Positions 26,051-35,815 of a stretch of 64,000 bases of DNA are shown here, one piece after another (position 1 is the first letter of the stretch; every line of letters starts with the position of its first letter). Under the pieces are notes generated by a model, which had not been told where the DNA came from, made no database searches, and was given only the letters and a program-made list of their open reading frames with translations. A program made the position numbers and the translations under genes. Location of the stretch: assembly GCA_964452915.1 (NCBI GenBank), contig CAYVNW010000003.1, forward strand, positions 45,741 through 109,740, given 5' to 3'. The DNA comes from Colivivens sp964452915 (GTDB lineage Bacteria > Bacteroidota > Bacteroidia > Bacteroidales > Bacteroidaceae).

Positions 26051-26899
26051 ATGCAGAATCTTATTGACTTTATCATAAAGTATAAGTATTGGTTTGTGTT
26101 CTTTCTAATGGAAGGATTCTGCCTTGCTATGCTTTTCAGGTTCAACACATATCAAGGAAGTGTCTTTTTTACTACCGCCAACACATTCGTTGGAGGAGTA
26201 TATTCGACCGTTGACGGAATAACATCATACGTAAGCCTTGGAAAATTGAACGAACAATTAGAGAGGGACAACGAGATGCTACGTGAAGAAGTGCACGCAA
26301 TGAAACAAGAACTTGCATCTCACAGAATTGACACGATAAAGTATAATGGATTCAACAGCCATAGATACCACCTTGTCGGTGCGCTAATTATTAATGCAAC
26401 AACCCATCACAGCAACAATTTGCTTACACTCGACAAAGGTTACAACGATGGACTAAAGCCGGAAATGGGCGTAATCTGTTCACAAGGTGTCGTAGGCATT
26501 GTATACCTCACATCAGCACATTACTCTGTAATTATGCCTCTTATAAATGTAAAATCAAGAGTCAGTTGCCAATTGAAGGACCAAAAGTCATTCGGTTCAT
26601 TGGAATGGAAATTCGGGAACTCAGAATATGCATATATGACAGGTGTACCATTACATGTAAAAGTCGCACGCAACCAAGTGATTGAGACAAGCGGCTTCTC
26701 CGACATTTTTCCTTCAGGCATACCTATTGGACGGGTTGAAAGTGTTGCTACAGCCCCCGATGGCCTGTCACACTCCATTAAAGTTCGCCTGTCCGTAGAC
26801 TATACGTCGGTCCGGAATGTCAGTGTTATAAGCAACTATTCACATGCAGAAAAGAAAGTGCTGGAGTTTGAGGCTGACTCATTGATGAATATCAATTAA
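26051..26899 (+). CDS. mreC: Rod shape-determining protein MreC
   Basis: 282 residues. One N-terminal membrane helix (about 10-32), a coiled coil (about 60-95, LNEQLERDNEMLREEVHAMK) that mediates dimerisation, and a periplasmic beta domain with GYNDGLKPEMGVICSQGVVG and ETSGFSDIFPSGIPIGRVES, the MreC signatures. Links MreB to PBP2 and RodA. 41 bp after mreB. Confidence 0.95.
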   Translation: MQNLIDFIIKYKYWFVFFLMEGFCLAMLFRFNTYQGSVFFTTANTFVGGVYSTVDGITSYVSLGKLNEQLERDNEMLREEVHAMKQELASHRIDTIKYNGFNSHRYHLVGALIINATTHHSNNLLTLDKGYNDGLKPEMGVICSQGVVGIVYLTSAHYSVIMPLINVKSRVSCQLKDQKSFGSLEWKFGNSEYAYMTGVPLHVKVARNQVIETSGFSDIFPSGIPIGRVESVATAPDGLSHSIKVRLSVDYTSVRNVSVISNYSHAEKKVLEFEADSLMNIN

Positions 26900-26945
26900 A
26901 CGTCTGCGCGAAAAACAGAATAAGCGAACATAATACAGATTATCT

Positions 26946-27470
26946 ATGGGACGCAAGACATTTATAAGATTTGGAAGGATGTTGCTGCTACTTGCGGTAC
27001 AGCTGATGGTACTAAACCATCTGCACCTATTCGGATATGCTACTCCTTTGATTATTGGCTATATGATAATTTGCTTTGAGTCAGGAGAGTCACGCATGTC
27101 CTTGCTTTGGTGGGGGTTCTTTACAGGGCTCATCTTCGATGTCTTCTCTAACACAATGGGCATGTGCACAGCTGCGTGTACACTCTTAGCCATGACAAAA
27201 CCATACATACTTAAACTCTTTATGCCACGCGATGTGGTCGGGTCATTTAGACCGACAATAAAAAACATGACATTTTCACGTTATCTATGGTATACCCTTA
27301 CATGTATGGGATTGCTCCATTTTACCTTCTATTTTCTCGAAGCATTTTCATTGTCTGACCTTTTATTAACCATTGGAGCAATGATAGGAGGTACTTTGAT
27401 AGCAACACTTATATCCGTTTGTGTGGAATATATAGTACACAACAAACTTGAGGAAAGGGAAGTTATATAA
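26946..27470 (+). CDS. mreD: Rod shape-determining protein MreD
   Basis: 174 residues, almost entirely hydrophobic with five to six membrane helices. Sequence conservation is low in this family; the call rests on size, topology, the WGFFTGLIFDVFSNTMGMCT segment and its position between mreC and mrdA. Its stop overlaps the mrdA start by one base (TAATG), implying coupled translation. Confidence 0.9.
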   Translation: MGRKTFIRFGRMLLLLAVQLMVLNHLHLFGYATPLIIGYMIICFESGESRMSLLWWGFFTGLIFDVFSNTMGMCTAACTLLAMTKPYILKLFMPRDVVGSFRPTIKNMTFSRYLWYTLTCMGLLHFTFYFLEAFSLSDLLLTIGAMIGGTLIATLISVCVEYIVHNKLEEREVI

Positions 27471-29299
27471 TGAAAGGCTTCGAACTGCAAAGAAGACAAT
27501 ATGCTATTGCCGGCATTGCGATAGCCATAGTTTCTATTTATATAATACGGCTTGCATATTTACAACTGCTACCCAACGACTATGAACAAATTGCATGGAA
27601 CAATGCATTGTACAACAGGGTAATATTCCCTTCAAGAGGTTCTATCTACGATAGGAGCGGTAAACTTATTGTTTACAACGAGCCGGCATACGACGTGATG
27701 GTCATCACCAGGGAAATGGGAGACCTTGACACTCTCGATTTATGCAATACACTGCATATGACAAAAGAGCAATTCGTAGAACGCATGGAACAAATACGTG
27801 ACAGGAAAAAGAATCCAGGTTACTCCTCATATTCGCAACAATTGTTTCTTCCGCAAATACCTGCTGCAGAATACCTTGTATTACAGGAAAAAATGTTTCG
27901 TTTCAAAGGCTTTTATGTAAGAGAACGCAATTCACGTCAATATCGTTACCCATATGCAGCTCATGTACTCGGTTATGTCGCTGAAGTCTCAGGTAATGAT
28001 ATTGCAAAGGATGATTACTATAGTGCAGGCGATTTTATAGGGAAACAAGGTGTTGAGCGTTCTTACGAAAGTACACTACGGGGGACAAAAGGAATTGAGG
28101 TACTGCTCAGAGACTCACGTGGCAAAATTCAAGGCAGGTACAAGAACGGAGAAGAAGATCAACAACCGGTGCCAGGGAAGGATATAATACTTAGTATAGA
28201 CATAGAACTACAAGCGTTAGGCGAACGGCTCATGCAAGGTAAGAAAGGAAGTATCGTTGCCATCGAACCTTCAACAGGAGAAATCCTATGCATGGTATCA
28301 GCACCTGGATATAGCCCGAGAGAATTGGTTGGAAAGGACCGCGGTAAGAATATTATGCAAATGCTCGACAACCCAAGCCGGCCAATGTTCAACCGTGCCA
28401 TTTCAGGCACATACCCACCTGGATCGACTTTTAAGCCGGCACAAGCCCTAACATTCCTACAAGAAGGCATAGTTAGCGCAGATGGCACATACTACCCTTG
28501 TAATGGCGGTTTTAATTACAAACGTCTTCATGTTGGATGCCACAGCCATACATCACCAATCAGTTTAAAACCTGCTATAGCGACTTCTTGTAATGGTTAC
28601 TTCTGCTGGGGATTATACTACATGTTTGGTAATAGGAGCAAGTACTCTTCCGTACAGGATGCAATGACCACATGGAAAGATTATATGGTTTCAATGGGAT
28701 TTGGTTACAAACTCGGCATAGACATGCCAGGAGAAAGTAGAGGTATGATTCCAAATGCACAATACTACGATAAGCATCTCAAGCATTGGAATGCCTTGAC
28801 GGTAATCAGTATAGCCATAGGACAAGGCGAAGTAACCCTTACACCACTACAGATTGCCAACCAAGGAGCAACGATAGCAAACAGAGGACATTACATAACT
28901 CCACATATTGTGAAGAAGATAAAAGGGGGTACTATTGCCGACAGTTTACAAACTGTCCATTATACTAAAGTAAATTCAATCTACTATGAACAAGTGGTGA
29001 GCGGAATGAGAAGTGCAGTACTGAACGGGACTTGCAAAGGAGCACAAAATCCATGGTATGAAGTATGCGGAAAGACAGGAACCGCCCAGAACAGAGGACA
29101 CGACCACTCTGTATTCATGGGATTTGCCCCACGCAACAATCCACGCATAGCAATAGCTGTATATGTTGAAAATGGAGGATTCGGGGCTGCTTATGGAGTA
29201 CCAATAGGAGCACTGATGATGGAACAGTATATACGCGGCGAATTATCGCCTGACAGTAAAGTAAGGGCAGCTGCCATTCAGCAGCGTAATGTTGATTAG
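27470..29299 (+). CDS. mrdA: Penicillin-binding protein 2 (elongation transpeptidase)
   Basis: 609 residues. One membrane helix (about 12-32), dimerisation domain with RGSIYDRSGKLIVYNEPAYD, then a transpeptidase domain. The active-site triad is complete: SxxK as STFK near residue 319, SxN as SCN near 370, KTG as KTGTAQN near 535. It cross-links peptidoglycan during side-wall growth and is the target of mecillinam-type beta-lactams. The last bases overlap the open frame of rodA. Confidence 0.98.
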   Translation: MKGFELQRRQYAIAGIAIAIVSIYIIRLAYLQLLPNDYEQIAWNNALYNRVIFPSRGSIYDRSGKLIVYNEPAYDVMVITREMGDLDTLDLCNTLHMTKEQFVERMEQIRDRKKNPGYSSYSQQLFLPQIPAAEYLVLQEKMFRFKGFYVRERNSRQYRYPYAAHVLGYVAEVSGNDIAKDDYYSAGDFIGKQGVERSYESTLRGTKGIEVLLRDSRGKIQGRYKNGEEDQQPVPGKDIILSIDIELQALGERLMQGKKGSIVAIEPSTGEILCMVSAPGYSPRELVGKDRGKNIMQMLDNPSRPMFNRAISGTYPPGSTFKPAQALTFLQEGIVSADGTYYPCNGGFNYKRLHVGCHSHTSPISLKPAIATSCNGYFCWGLYYMFGNRSKYSSVQDAMTTWKDYMVSMGFGYKLGIDMPGESRGMIPNAQYYDKHLKHWNALTVISIAIGQGEVTLTPLQIANQGATIANRGHYITPHIVKKIKGGTIADSLQTVHYTKVNSIYYEQVVSGMRSAVLNGTCKGAQNPWYEVCGKTGTAQNRGHDHSVFMGFAPRNNPRIAIAVYVENGGFGAAYGVPIGALMMEQYIRGELSPDSKVRAAAIQQRNVD

Positions 29300-29303
29300 G
29301 ACC

Positions 29304-30770
29304 ATGCTACGTGATAACAACAACAAAGGAATATTTATGTCACTCGACTGGATAACCATCGGATTATACATGATTCTGATGGTATGGGGATGGTTGTCGG
29401 TATGTGGTGCATGCTATGACTATAACAATCCAAATCTATTCAGCTTCAGTCTGAATTCTGGGAAACAATTCATATGGATACTCACCTCAATCCTATTAGC
29501 AGGTGCCCTTTTGCTAATCGAAAAACGTTTCTATTATAAGGCTTCATCATTCATTTACATCATGATGATCCTCATCTTGACAATCACTATTTTCATAGCT
29601 CCTGACTCAAGAGGGTCAAGGTCATGGATCCCCATCGGCCCAATAAAACTGCAACCAGCTGAGTTTGCAAAATTTGCAGTAGCATTGGCTGTTGGGAAAT
29701 ACATGGAGCATTATGGATTCAACATAACATCAATGAAGGATTTCTTAAAAGTAGCGGTCATGGTCACTCTACCGATGCTTTTAATAATAGCACAAAAAGA
29801 GACAGGGACAGCACTTGTATACCTTGCGTTCTTTTTGGTTTTTTATCGCGAAGGGATGACGGGTTCTGTCTTATTCGCAGCATTTGCATATGTCGTGTTT
29901 TTCGTAGTAGGAATAAAATATGGCGATGAGTACATTCAAAGTATGCCTGTATGCAAGGGAGAATTTTGGGTGCTTCTGCTTTCATTCCTTTCCATTATAC
30001 TATTAGTATGGCGCTATGGGAACGACAATAGAGCCGTCAAGCGCATGTTGATAACAGGTGGAAGCGTCATACTATTAGCCTACTTATTTTCTGCATATGT
30101 TATACCATTCAACGTATGCATTGTGCAATTAATCGTCAACATCATGGTAATTGCATATCTCATTGTATTATGCGTATATGCAAAACTATACAAGTATTTG
30201 CTAATCATCTTTTTCGCAATAACCTCAACGGGGGTTTATTACGCATGTGACTACGTTTTCAATAATGTACTTCGCGAGCACCAACGTACACGTATAGAGG
30301 TGCTATTAGGGAAAAACGACGATGTCACGAACGCTGGTTACAACGTCAATCAAGCAAAGATAGCCATCGGCTCCGGTGGATTCTTCGGAAAGGGTTTTTT
30401 GAAAGGGACACAAACTAAATTGAAGTATGTACCAGAACAAGACACCGACTTCATATTCTGCACTGTAGGCGAAGAAGAAGGCTTTTTAGGGTCTGCCGGT
30501 GTTCTGATGCTTTATCTTGTATTTATACTTCGGCTTATAGCACTTGCTGAACGGCAACCCGACACATGGGGACGTGTATATGGATACAGCGTCGTCAGTA
30601 TCTTTCTGTTCCATCTTTTTGTAAATGTAGGGATGGTACTTGGGTTAACCCCTGTGATTGGAATTCCGCTACCGTTTTTTAGCTATGGAGGTTCATCCCT
30701 TTGGGGCTTTACACTACTGCTATTCATCTTTCTACGGATGGATGCGGAACGTAACTATAAGAGTAAATAA
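29304..30770 (+). CDS. rodA: SEDS glycosyltransferase RodA
   Basis: About 488 residues with ten or more membrane helices; polymerises lipid II with PBP2. Motifs: IPIGPIKLQPAEFAKFAVAL, AQKETGTALVYLAFFLVFYR, EQDTDFIFCTVGEEEGFLGS and GIPLPFFSYGGSSLWG, including the catalytic Asp in the DTDFIF loop. Start is uncertain: 29304 gives MLRDNNNKGIFMSLDW, 5 bp after the mrdA stop; 29337 has a better AAGGAA ribosome site; the frame is open back to 29289. It ends the rod operon. Confidence 0.96.
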   Translation: MLRDNNNKGIFMSLDWITIGLYMILMVWGWLSVCGACYDYNNPNLFSFSLNSGKQFIWILTSILLAGALLLIEKRFYYKASSFIYIMMILILTITIFIAPDSRGSRSWIPIGPIKLQPAEFAKFAVALAVGKYMEHYGFNITSMKDFLKVAVMVTLPMLLIIAQKETGTALVYLAFFLVFYREGMTGSVLFAAFAYVVFFVVGIKYGDEYIQSMPVCKGEFWVLLLSFLSIILLVWRYGNDNRAVKRMLITGGSVILLAYLFSAYVIPFNVCIVQLIVNIMVIAYLIVLCVYAKLYKYLLIIFFAITSTGVYYACDYVFNNVLREHQRTRIEVLLGKNDDVTNAGYNVNQAKIAIGSGGFFGKGFLKGTQTKLKYVPEQDTDFIFCTVGEEEGFLGSAGVLMLYLVFILRLIALAERQPDTWGRVYGYSVVSIFLFHLFVNVGMVLGLTPVIGIPLPFFSYGGSSLWGFTLLLFIFLRMDAERNYKSK

Positions 30771-30813
30771 AGAGTGATGCTTTGCAATCTGTTGATAGCA
30801 TCTTCATACCATA

Positions 30814-31278
30814 CTATTCAGCTTTCAGCTCAAGTCCAACTCCGCATATACCCTTCAGTTTGCCTGGGGACATAATATGAACAATTTTATAAGTATATTT
30901 GTGCCCTGAATCGACATGCACTATCGGAATGTCAACAGTATTTGTCATGTAAGGGAAACCTTGGCCATTAGGAATCCCATCACTATTATAGATATTAATT
31001 GCTATAGAGTCCATGCGGGCCAAGAAGCCATCACACTCCAACGAGCCAATCAAACAGACAGCATCATACTTGTACGATTCGGTTGAGCGCACCCCAATTA
31101 ACATTTTAATTTCACCATCACTCATAATCTTAGGAAAATCAAATGTGACCGTGTCTTGTGTATTCCAACCCCACAAGTTGACATCATGAAACGAATCAAG
31201 GATGACATCATCCGAACAAGATAAGAACAACATGAACGCGACGACAATTACAGGCAAATGTTTGTTACTTCTGTTCAT
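30814..31278 (-). CDS. gldH: Gliding-motility-type lipoprotein GldH
   Basis: 154 residues. Signal peptide with lipobox LFLSC near residue 20, then a beta-rich domain recognisable as GldH (LWGWNTQDTVTFDFPKIMSD, VDIPIVHVDSGHKYTYKIVH, GICGVGLELKAE). In Flavobacterium GldH is needed for gliding and type IX secretion; non-gliding Bacteroidales retain it next to ricT without the rest of the motor, so its role here is unknown and probably in the envelope. 10 bp downstream of ricT, convergent with rodA. Confidence 0.85.
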   Translation of the reverse strand: MNRSNKHLPVIVVAFMLFLSCSDDVILDSFHDVNLWGWNTQDTVTFDFPKIMSDGEIKMLIGVRSTESYKYDAVCLIGSLECDGFLARMDSIAINIYNSDGIPNGQGFPYMTNTVDIPIVHVDSGHKYTYKIVHIMSPGKLKGICGVGLELKAE

Positions 31279-31288
31279 TCCACTCTAG

Positions 31289-32398
31289 CTAATTCGTTTG
31301 CAGATTACTATTACTTTTACGCCTTTTCTTTTTTTTCTTCTGCTGCCTGTCAAACCTATTAATGTTGTCTTGATCAAGCAAATCAACAGATCGCGGAACC
31401 TTCAACGTTTCATCCTCATTAAGCGAGGCAGGTTTTTTACCATCTCTGTTCATTGCTATTATTTCGAACGCACGTTTAGCAGAGATAGTTTCTTCTTTAA
31501 CGAGCATATGCTTGTCAGTTGAATATGTAATCATGCGGGCCAGGATATCAGACTTGAAATAATAATATTCGTTGTCTAACGTATAAAGAACAATTTCTTT
31601 CGATGGTAAGTTTTTCAAAGCTTCGACATACTGATCTACTTCATAATTCATACAACATTTCAGTTTCGCACACTGACCTGCCAATTTCTGCGGATTCAGA
31701 GAAATATCTTGAAATCGTGCAGCACTGGTAGACACACTAACAAACTTTGTGATCCATGTTGAACAACATAGCTCACGGCCACACGGTCCTATTCCTCCTA
31801 TTCTCCCCGCTTCCTGTCTTGCTCCAATTTGTTTCATCTCAATCCTGACACGAAACTTTTCCGCCAAGACTTTGATCAATTGGCGGAAGTCAACTCTTTC
31901 GTCTGCTATGTAATAAAATATTGCCTTATTGCCATCTCCCTGGTACTCCACATCTCCGATCTTCATCTGCAGTCCCAAGTTTTTAGCAATTTGGCGCGAT
32001 TCGATCATCGTTTCGTGTTCACGGGCTTTTGCTTCTGCATATTTATCCAAGTCAACTGCACGTGCCTTTCTATAAATTCTTTTCAGTTCTGTATCAGGTC
32101 GCAGATTCGCTTTTTTTATCTGCAGTGCAACAAGACGGCCGGTCATTGTAACCGTTCCTATGTCATGGCCGGGATTTGCCTCAACAGCCACAACATCTCC
32201 CTTCTGCAACTGAAGATTATTAGAATTTATAAAGTATCCCTTACGCGGTGGTTTAAACTGTACCTCTACCAAATCCGTTGCTTTTTCATTATCTGGCAAA
32301 TCCGCAAGCCAGTCGTATGTATTTAATTTGTCTGTTTGCTTATTACATCCCTTTTTGCAAAGTCCACAACAGCAATTACCGACCTTGAATTCATTCAT
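31289..32398 (-). CDS. ricT: PSP1-domain protein, RicT/YaaT family
   Basis: 369 residues. The N-terminus holds a cysteine cluster (VGNCCCGLCKKGCNK, five Cys in ten positions). The PSP1 domain (about 80-300) carries the two family cysteine motifs GIGPCGRELCCSTW and LAGQCAKLKCCMNYE. The C-terminus is a Lys-rich tail. In Bacillus RicT forms a complex with RicA and RicF that binds iron-sulfur clusters and affects RNA processing by RNase Y; no RicA or RicF gene is nearby and Bacteroidetes generally have RicT alone, so the role is open. Operon with gldH. Confidence 0.9.
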   Translation of the reverse strand: MNEFKVGNCCCGLCKKGCNKQTDKLNTYDWLADLPDNEKATDLVEVQFKPPRKGYFINSNNLQLQKGDVVAVEANPGHDIGTVTMTGRLVALQIKKANLRPDTELKRIYRKARAVDLDKYAEAKAREHETMIESRQIAKNLGLQMKIGDVEYQGDGNKAIFYYIADERVDFRQLIKVLAEKFRVRIEMKQIGARQEAGRIGGIGPCGRELCCSTWITKFVSVSTSAARFQDISLNPQKLAGQCAKLKCCMNYEVDQYVEALKNLPSKEIVLYTLDNEYYYFKSDILARMITYSTDKHMLVKEETISAKRAFEIIAMNRDGKKPASLNEDETLKVPRSVDLLDQDNINRFDRQQKKKKKRRKSNSNLQTN

Positions 32399-32427
32399 AT
32401 TTTGAGTGTCTGATTTCCTTTATTATG

Positions 32428-32435
32428 CAAAGATA
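32428..32435 (-). promoter_or_regulatory. -7 box for ricT-gldH
   Basis: Minus strand TATCTTTG followed by CA, 30 bp before the ricT start. No good -33 partner at 19 bp. The rest of the 317-bp gap to the next gene holds only the divergent promoter. Confidence 0.6.
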
Positions 32436-32648
32436 CTACAAAAAAATTACATTCAGTATTAACTTACTGCAATTTCTGTCACTTCTACGTCGTTCTACTT
32501 AACCATTGTCATATTTCATATTTAATGTGAGTTCGATAAAATAGCCTTTGCTTTGACAAACCTATCTATTATTTGTATCTATATGCGCTTGTCGGTTGCC
32601 ACTATACACTCTTTGCATAGCATATTCCTCAAATTAATCAAAGATAAT

Positions 32649-32679
32649 TTTGTAAGATTACAAAAAATTCATACCTTTG
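32649..32679 (+). promoter_or_regulatory. Promoter of the outer-membrane barrel gene
   Basis: TTTG (32649-32652), exactly 19 bp, TACCTTTG (32672-32679); a full consensus match 36 bp before the start at 32716. Confidence 0.8.
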
Positions 32680-32715
32680 TCGCCAGTAATATATTAATGA
32701 TTAATTATAGTATTT

Positions 32716-33339
32716 ATGAAGAAGTATTTTAGCATCATCGCAATTGTAGCGGCATTTTCAATTACCATACCTGCGACTGCCCAAATTCAATTTGGAGTAA
32801 AAGCCGGATTAAACGTAAACAAAGTAAGTCTGGACAATGTCGGCAGCAATCTCGACGGGGAAAATCGTACCGGCTTTTTTGCCGGTATAACAGCAGACTT
32901 CACATTTCCGCTCTTAGGTTTTGGCGGCGATATTTCCGTACTTTATGACAATAAGGTTGCAGGTACATCCGATGCAGACCATGACATAGATAAGACTTTT
33001 CAGTATATTGATATTCCTATAAATGTCAAATATACGATAGGGTTCAGCAGTCTTGCAAGTGTTTATGTTGCAACAGGTCCTCAATTTGCCTTCAACATAG
33101 GCGACAGACATTGGTCGGTTTCCGGACTAACTGACGATTGGGAACTAAAGAAGTCTGAATTCTCATGGAATGTCGGAGCTGGACTCACCGTGCTAAATCA
33201 CGTGCGGATCGGATACAATTATAATATTGCTATCAGTAAAACCGGTGAGGAGTTGAATTTAACCGATGTAGCCGCCGACGCTGTAAAAGGCAAGCTAAAA
33301 AACAACACACACCAAATATCATTAACATATCTGTTCTGA
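32716..33339 (+). CDS. Outer-membrane beta-barrel protein, PorT-like
   Basis: 207 residues. A clear signal peptide (ends ATAQ) is followed by alternating hydrophobic/polar strands typical of an eight-stranded barrel: FGVKAGLNVNKVSL, TGFFAGITADFTF, FQYIDIPINVKYTIG, ATGPQFAFNIGD, WNVGAGLTVLNHVRIGYNYN, and the C-terminal aromatic HQISLTYLF. It fits the outer-membrane-barrel/PorT family of Bacteroidetes; the specific role is unknown. It has its own promoter and terminator and so is a single-gene unit. Confidence 0.85.
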   Translation: MKKYFSIIAIVAAFSITIPATAQIQFGVKAGLNVNKVSLDNVGSNLDGENRTGFFAGITADFTFPLLGFGGDISVLYDNKVAGTSDADHDIDKTFQYIDIPINVKYTIGFSSLASVYVATGPQFAFNIGDRHWSVSGLTDDWELKKSEFSWNVGAGLTVLNHVRIGYNYNIAISKTGEELNLTDVAADAVKGKLKNNTHQISLTYLF

Positions 33340-33366
33340 TAAATCACAATACCAATATATGTCATC

Positions 33367-33402
33367 AAGCCTCCGCAATATAATAATATAATGCGAAGGC
33401 TT
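33367..33402 (+). terminator. Terminator after the barrel gene
   Basis: AAGCCTCCGCA (33367-33377) pairs with TGCGAAGGCTT (33392-33402) with one mismatch and a 14-nt AT-rich loop; TATTTGT follows. Confidence 0.7.
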
Positions 33403-33452
33403 TATTTGTCGGAAACATTGCCTTTAAAGAGAATAGTTCACAAGTTTTTTGC

Positions 33453-33460
33453 TATCTTTG
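33453..33460 (+). promoter_or_regulatory. -7 box immediately before priA
   Basis: TATCTTTG followed by CA ends only 4 bp before the priA ATG at 33465. No good -33 match 19 bp upstream. If used, the transcript would begin at or just around the start codon. Confidence 0.5.
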
Positions 33461-33464
33461 CAAT

Positions 33465-35711
33465 ATGAAATACGCAGACATCATAATGCCACTTCCTCTA
33501 CAAGGCGATTATACCTACAGAATCCCTGATGAGATAGAAGAAAAAATAAAAATTGGATGTAGAGTCAAAGTCCAGTTCGGAAAAACAAAGACTTACATAG
33601 GAATAGTGCATAAGATGCACAATGACGGTCCACAGGACTATCAAATAAAATCCATAACCAAATTACTGGATCAATATCCTACAGTGAATACTAAGCAACT
33701 TGAATTGTGGGAATGGATATCCAACTATTATATTTGTCCGCTTGGAGAAGTATTCAACGCGGCAATGCCTGCCGGACTTAAGAATGAGAGTTTCAAACCG
33801 AAGATAGAAGTTTGCGTACGGCTCGCTGATGGTATTGACCCATCAAGACTTGGCCCCATAATCAATTTCCTTCGAAAGAGCAAGAAGCAACAAGTACTAT
33901 TCGAGACATACATCGAAATGTCAGGACATAGAACTACAGGGACATTCAAGCCTATAGCAAAATCAGAATTGCTTCATCTTTGTCATGCTACAAATCAAAC
34001 ATTCAATGGCTTAGTTGAAAAAAAATTACTCGTCCAATACGAGCATAAAACAGGCCGACTCACTCTGGATGAATTCGTAGTTGAGCCACTACATGAATTA
34101 AACGCTGCTCAGCAAAAAGCATACGATGAAATCAACAAGAGTCTTGAAGCTAAGGATGTAGTATTACTACATGGTGTCACTTCAAGCGGAAAAACAGAAA
34201 TATATATTCATGAAATTACCAAAGCTATTTCTGAAGGCAAGCAAGTATTGTATTTGTTGCCAGAAATTGCCTTGACTACACAAATAACAGACAGATTACG
34301 CAAAGTATTTGGAGACAAAATGGGTGTTTATCACTCCAAATTCTCAGATGCGGAAAGAGTAGAAGTGTACAATAAACAATTATCCGACCACCCATTTAAT
34401 CTGATATTAGGGGTACGCTCTTCTATATTCTTACCCTTTTCCAATCTTGGGCTGGTCATTGTTGATGAAGAACACGAGACATCGTATAAACAGCAAGAAC
34501 CAGCACCAAGATATCATGCTCGCAATTGCGCCATAGTTTTAGCAAAATTGTTTGAAGCAAAAGTAATTTTAGGAACAGCCACACCCAGTATCGAAACATA
34601 CCAAATGGCGCACTCCGGAAAATACGGATATGTGACGCTATCACAAAGATATCTGAATGTACAATTACCGGAGATCGAACTTGTCGACATTAAGCGCCTG
34701 AGGTTTCAAAAGCGCATGAAAGGACCTTTCTCTACAACATTGCTTGATTCAATCGGACAATCATTAGAGAAAGAAGAACAAGTGATATTGTTCCAAAACC
34801 GACGTGGCTTTTCTAATTTCATTCAGTGTAAAAACTGTGGATGGGTTCCCCGTTGCGAACATTGCGATGTGAGTCTGACATTTCACAAAAAAATAAACCA
34901 GTTAGTCTGCCACTACTGCGGAAGATCATATGAAATACCCTCTACGTGCCCTAATTGTAACGAAAAGGACTTCGCTGGAATCGGAGTTGGAACAGAGAAA
35001 ATAGAGGCCATGGTACATTATTATTTTCCAAAAGCACGTACACTCCGCATGGATATTGATACTGCACACACCAGAACTGCTTATGAACAAATAATCCACG
35101 ATTTCTCCGAACATAAATATGACGTACTTATCGGTACCCAGATGATTACTAAAGGGCTCGACTTCGACAACGTCAGCGTCGTTGGAGTTCTCGATGCCGA
35201 TACGCTACTCAATATTCCGGACTTTCGCAGTCATGAACGAGCTTTTCAAGTATTGTCACAAGTCGCCGGTCGTGCAGGACGGAGGAACGGAAAAGGCAAG
35301 GTGATACTTCAAACACGGTCAATTGATTCAGAAATCCTAACATATGTAATGGACAACGACTATAAGTCGATGTACGACATGCAGATGGAGGAGAGGCGCA
35401 TGTTTCACTATCCTCCTTACTACCGTTTAATCAACGTTTTCCTCCGGCATCGAGACTCTGTCCGTGTGAATCTACTTGCAAACGATACAGCACGACTACT
35501 ACGCACATCTTTTGGAGACAGAGTTCTTGGGCCTGACCGTCCTGCCATTGCAAGGACTCATTCTTTTTACATACGCAAAATCGTACTTAAACTTGAGAAA
35601 AATGCGTCATCAACCAAGATCAGAGACATTTTAGTTGCCATACAATCACGAATCATGAACCAGCCAAGTGCAAACGGATTACAAATATATTATGATGTTG
35701 ACCCCATGTAA
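33465..35711 (+). CDS. priA: Primosomal protein N' (replication restart helicase PriA)
   Basis: 748 residues. DNA-binding N-terminal region (1-200, IMPLPLQGDYTYRIPDEIE), helicase domain with Walker A GVTSSGKTE near residue 240, DEEH Walker B, GTATPSIET, and a zinc-binding module with eight cysteines (CKNCGWVPRCEHCDVSL, CHYCGRSYEIPSTCPNCNEK) between the two helicase lobes. GTQMITKGLDF and QVAGRAGR complete the C-terminal lobe. It reloads the replisome at stalled forks. The start agrees with the family N-terminus and lies just 4 bp past a -7 box. Confidence 0.98.
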   Translation: MKYADIIMPLPLQGDYTYRIPDEIEEKIKIGCRVKVQFGKTKTYIGIVHKMHNDGPQDYQIKSITKLLDQYPTVNTKQLELWEWISNYYICPLGEVFNAAMPAGLKNESFKPKIEVCVRLADGIDPSRLGPIINFLRKSKKQQVLFETYIEMSGHRTTGTFKPIAKSELLHLCHATNQTFNGLVEKKLLVQYEHKTGRLTLDEFVVEPLHELNAAQQKAYDEINKSLEAKDVVLLHGVTSSGKTEIYIHEITKAISEGKQVLYLLPEIALTTQITDRLRKVFGDKMGVYHSKFSDAERVEVYNKQLSDHPFNLILGVRSSIFLPFSNLGLVIVDEEHETSYKQQEPAPRYHARNCAIVLAKLFEAKVILGTATPSIETYQMAHSGKYGYVTLSQRYLNVQLPEIELVDIKRLRFQKRMKGPFSTTLLDSIGQSLEKEEQVILFQNRRGFSNFIQCKNCGWVPRCEHCDVSLTFHKKINQLVCHYCGRSYEIPSTCPNCNEKDFAGIGVGTEKIEAMVHYYFPKARTLRMDIDTAHTRTAYEQIIHDFSEHKYDVLIGTQMITKGLDFDNVSVVGVLDADTLLNIPDFRSHERAFQVLSQVAGRAGRRNGKGKVILQTRSIDSEILTYVMDNDYKSMYDMQMEERRMFHYPPYYRLINVFLRHRDSVRVNLLANDTARLLRTSFGDRVLGPDRPAIARTHSFYIRKIVLKLEKNASSTKIRDILVAIQSRIMNQPSANGLQIYYDVDPM

Positions 35712-35784
35712 GGACAAACACAAACAATATTGTTGTGTGGGACCTTTAATTTAGCCGATAATAAGTACAAAAGTCTTAATGCCC

Positions 35785-35815
35785 TTTGTTTTATGTTCAA
35801 AAAGCCGTAACTTTG
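35785..35815 (+). promoter_or_regulatory. Promoter of the threonine operon
   Basis: TTTG (35785-35788), 19 bp, TAACTTTG (35808-35815); a full match. The predicted leader is about 35 nt, too short for a leader peptide and attenuator, so Thr/Ile attenuation of the E. coli type is not present. Confidence 0.8.

Noticed and set aside
35715..35745. ACACAAACAAT/ATTGTTGTGT palindrome after priA as a terminator
   Set aside because: Has almost no loop, one bulge and no U-rich tail.
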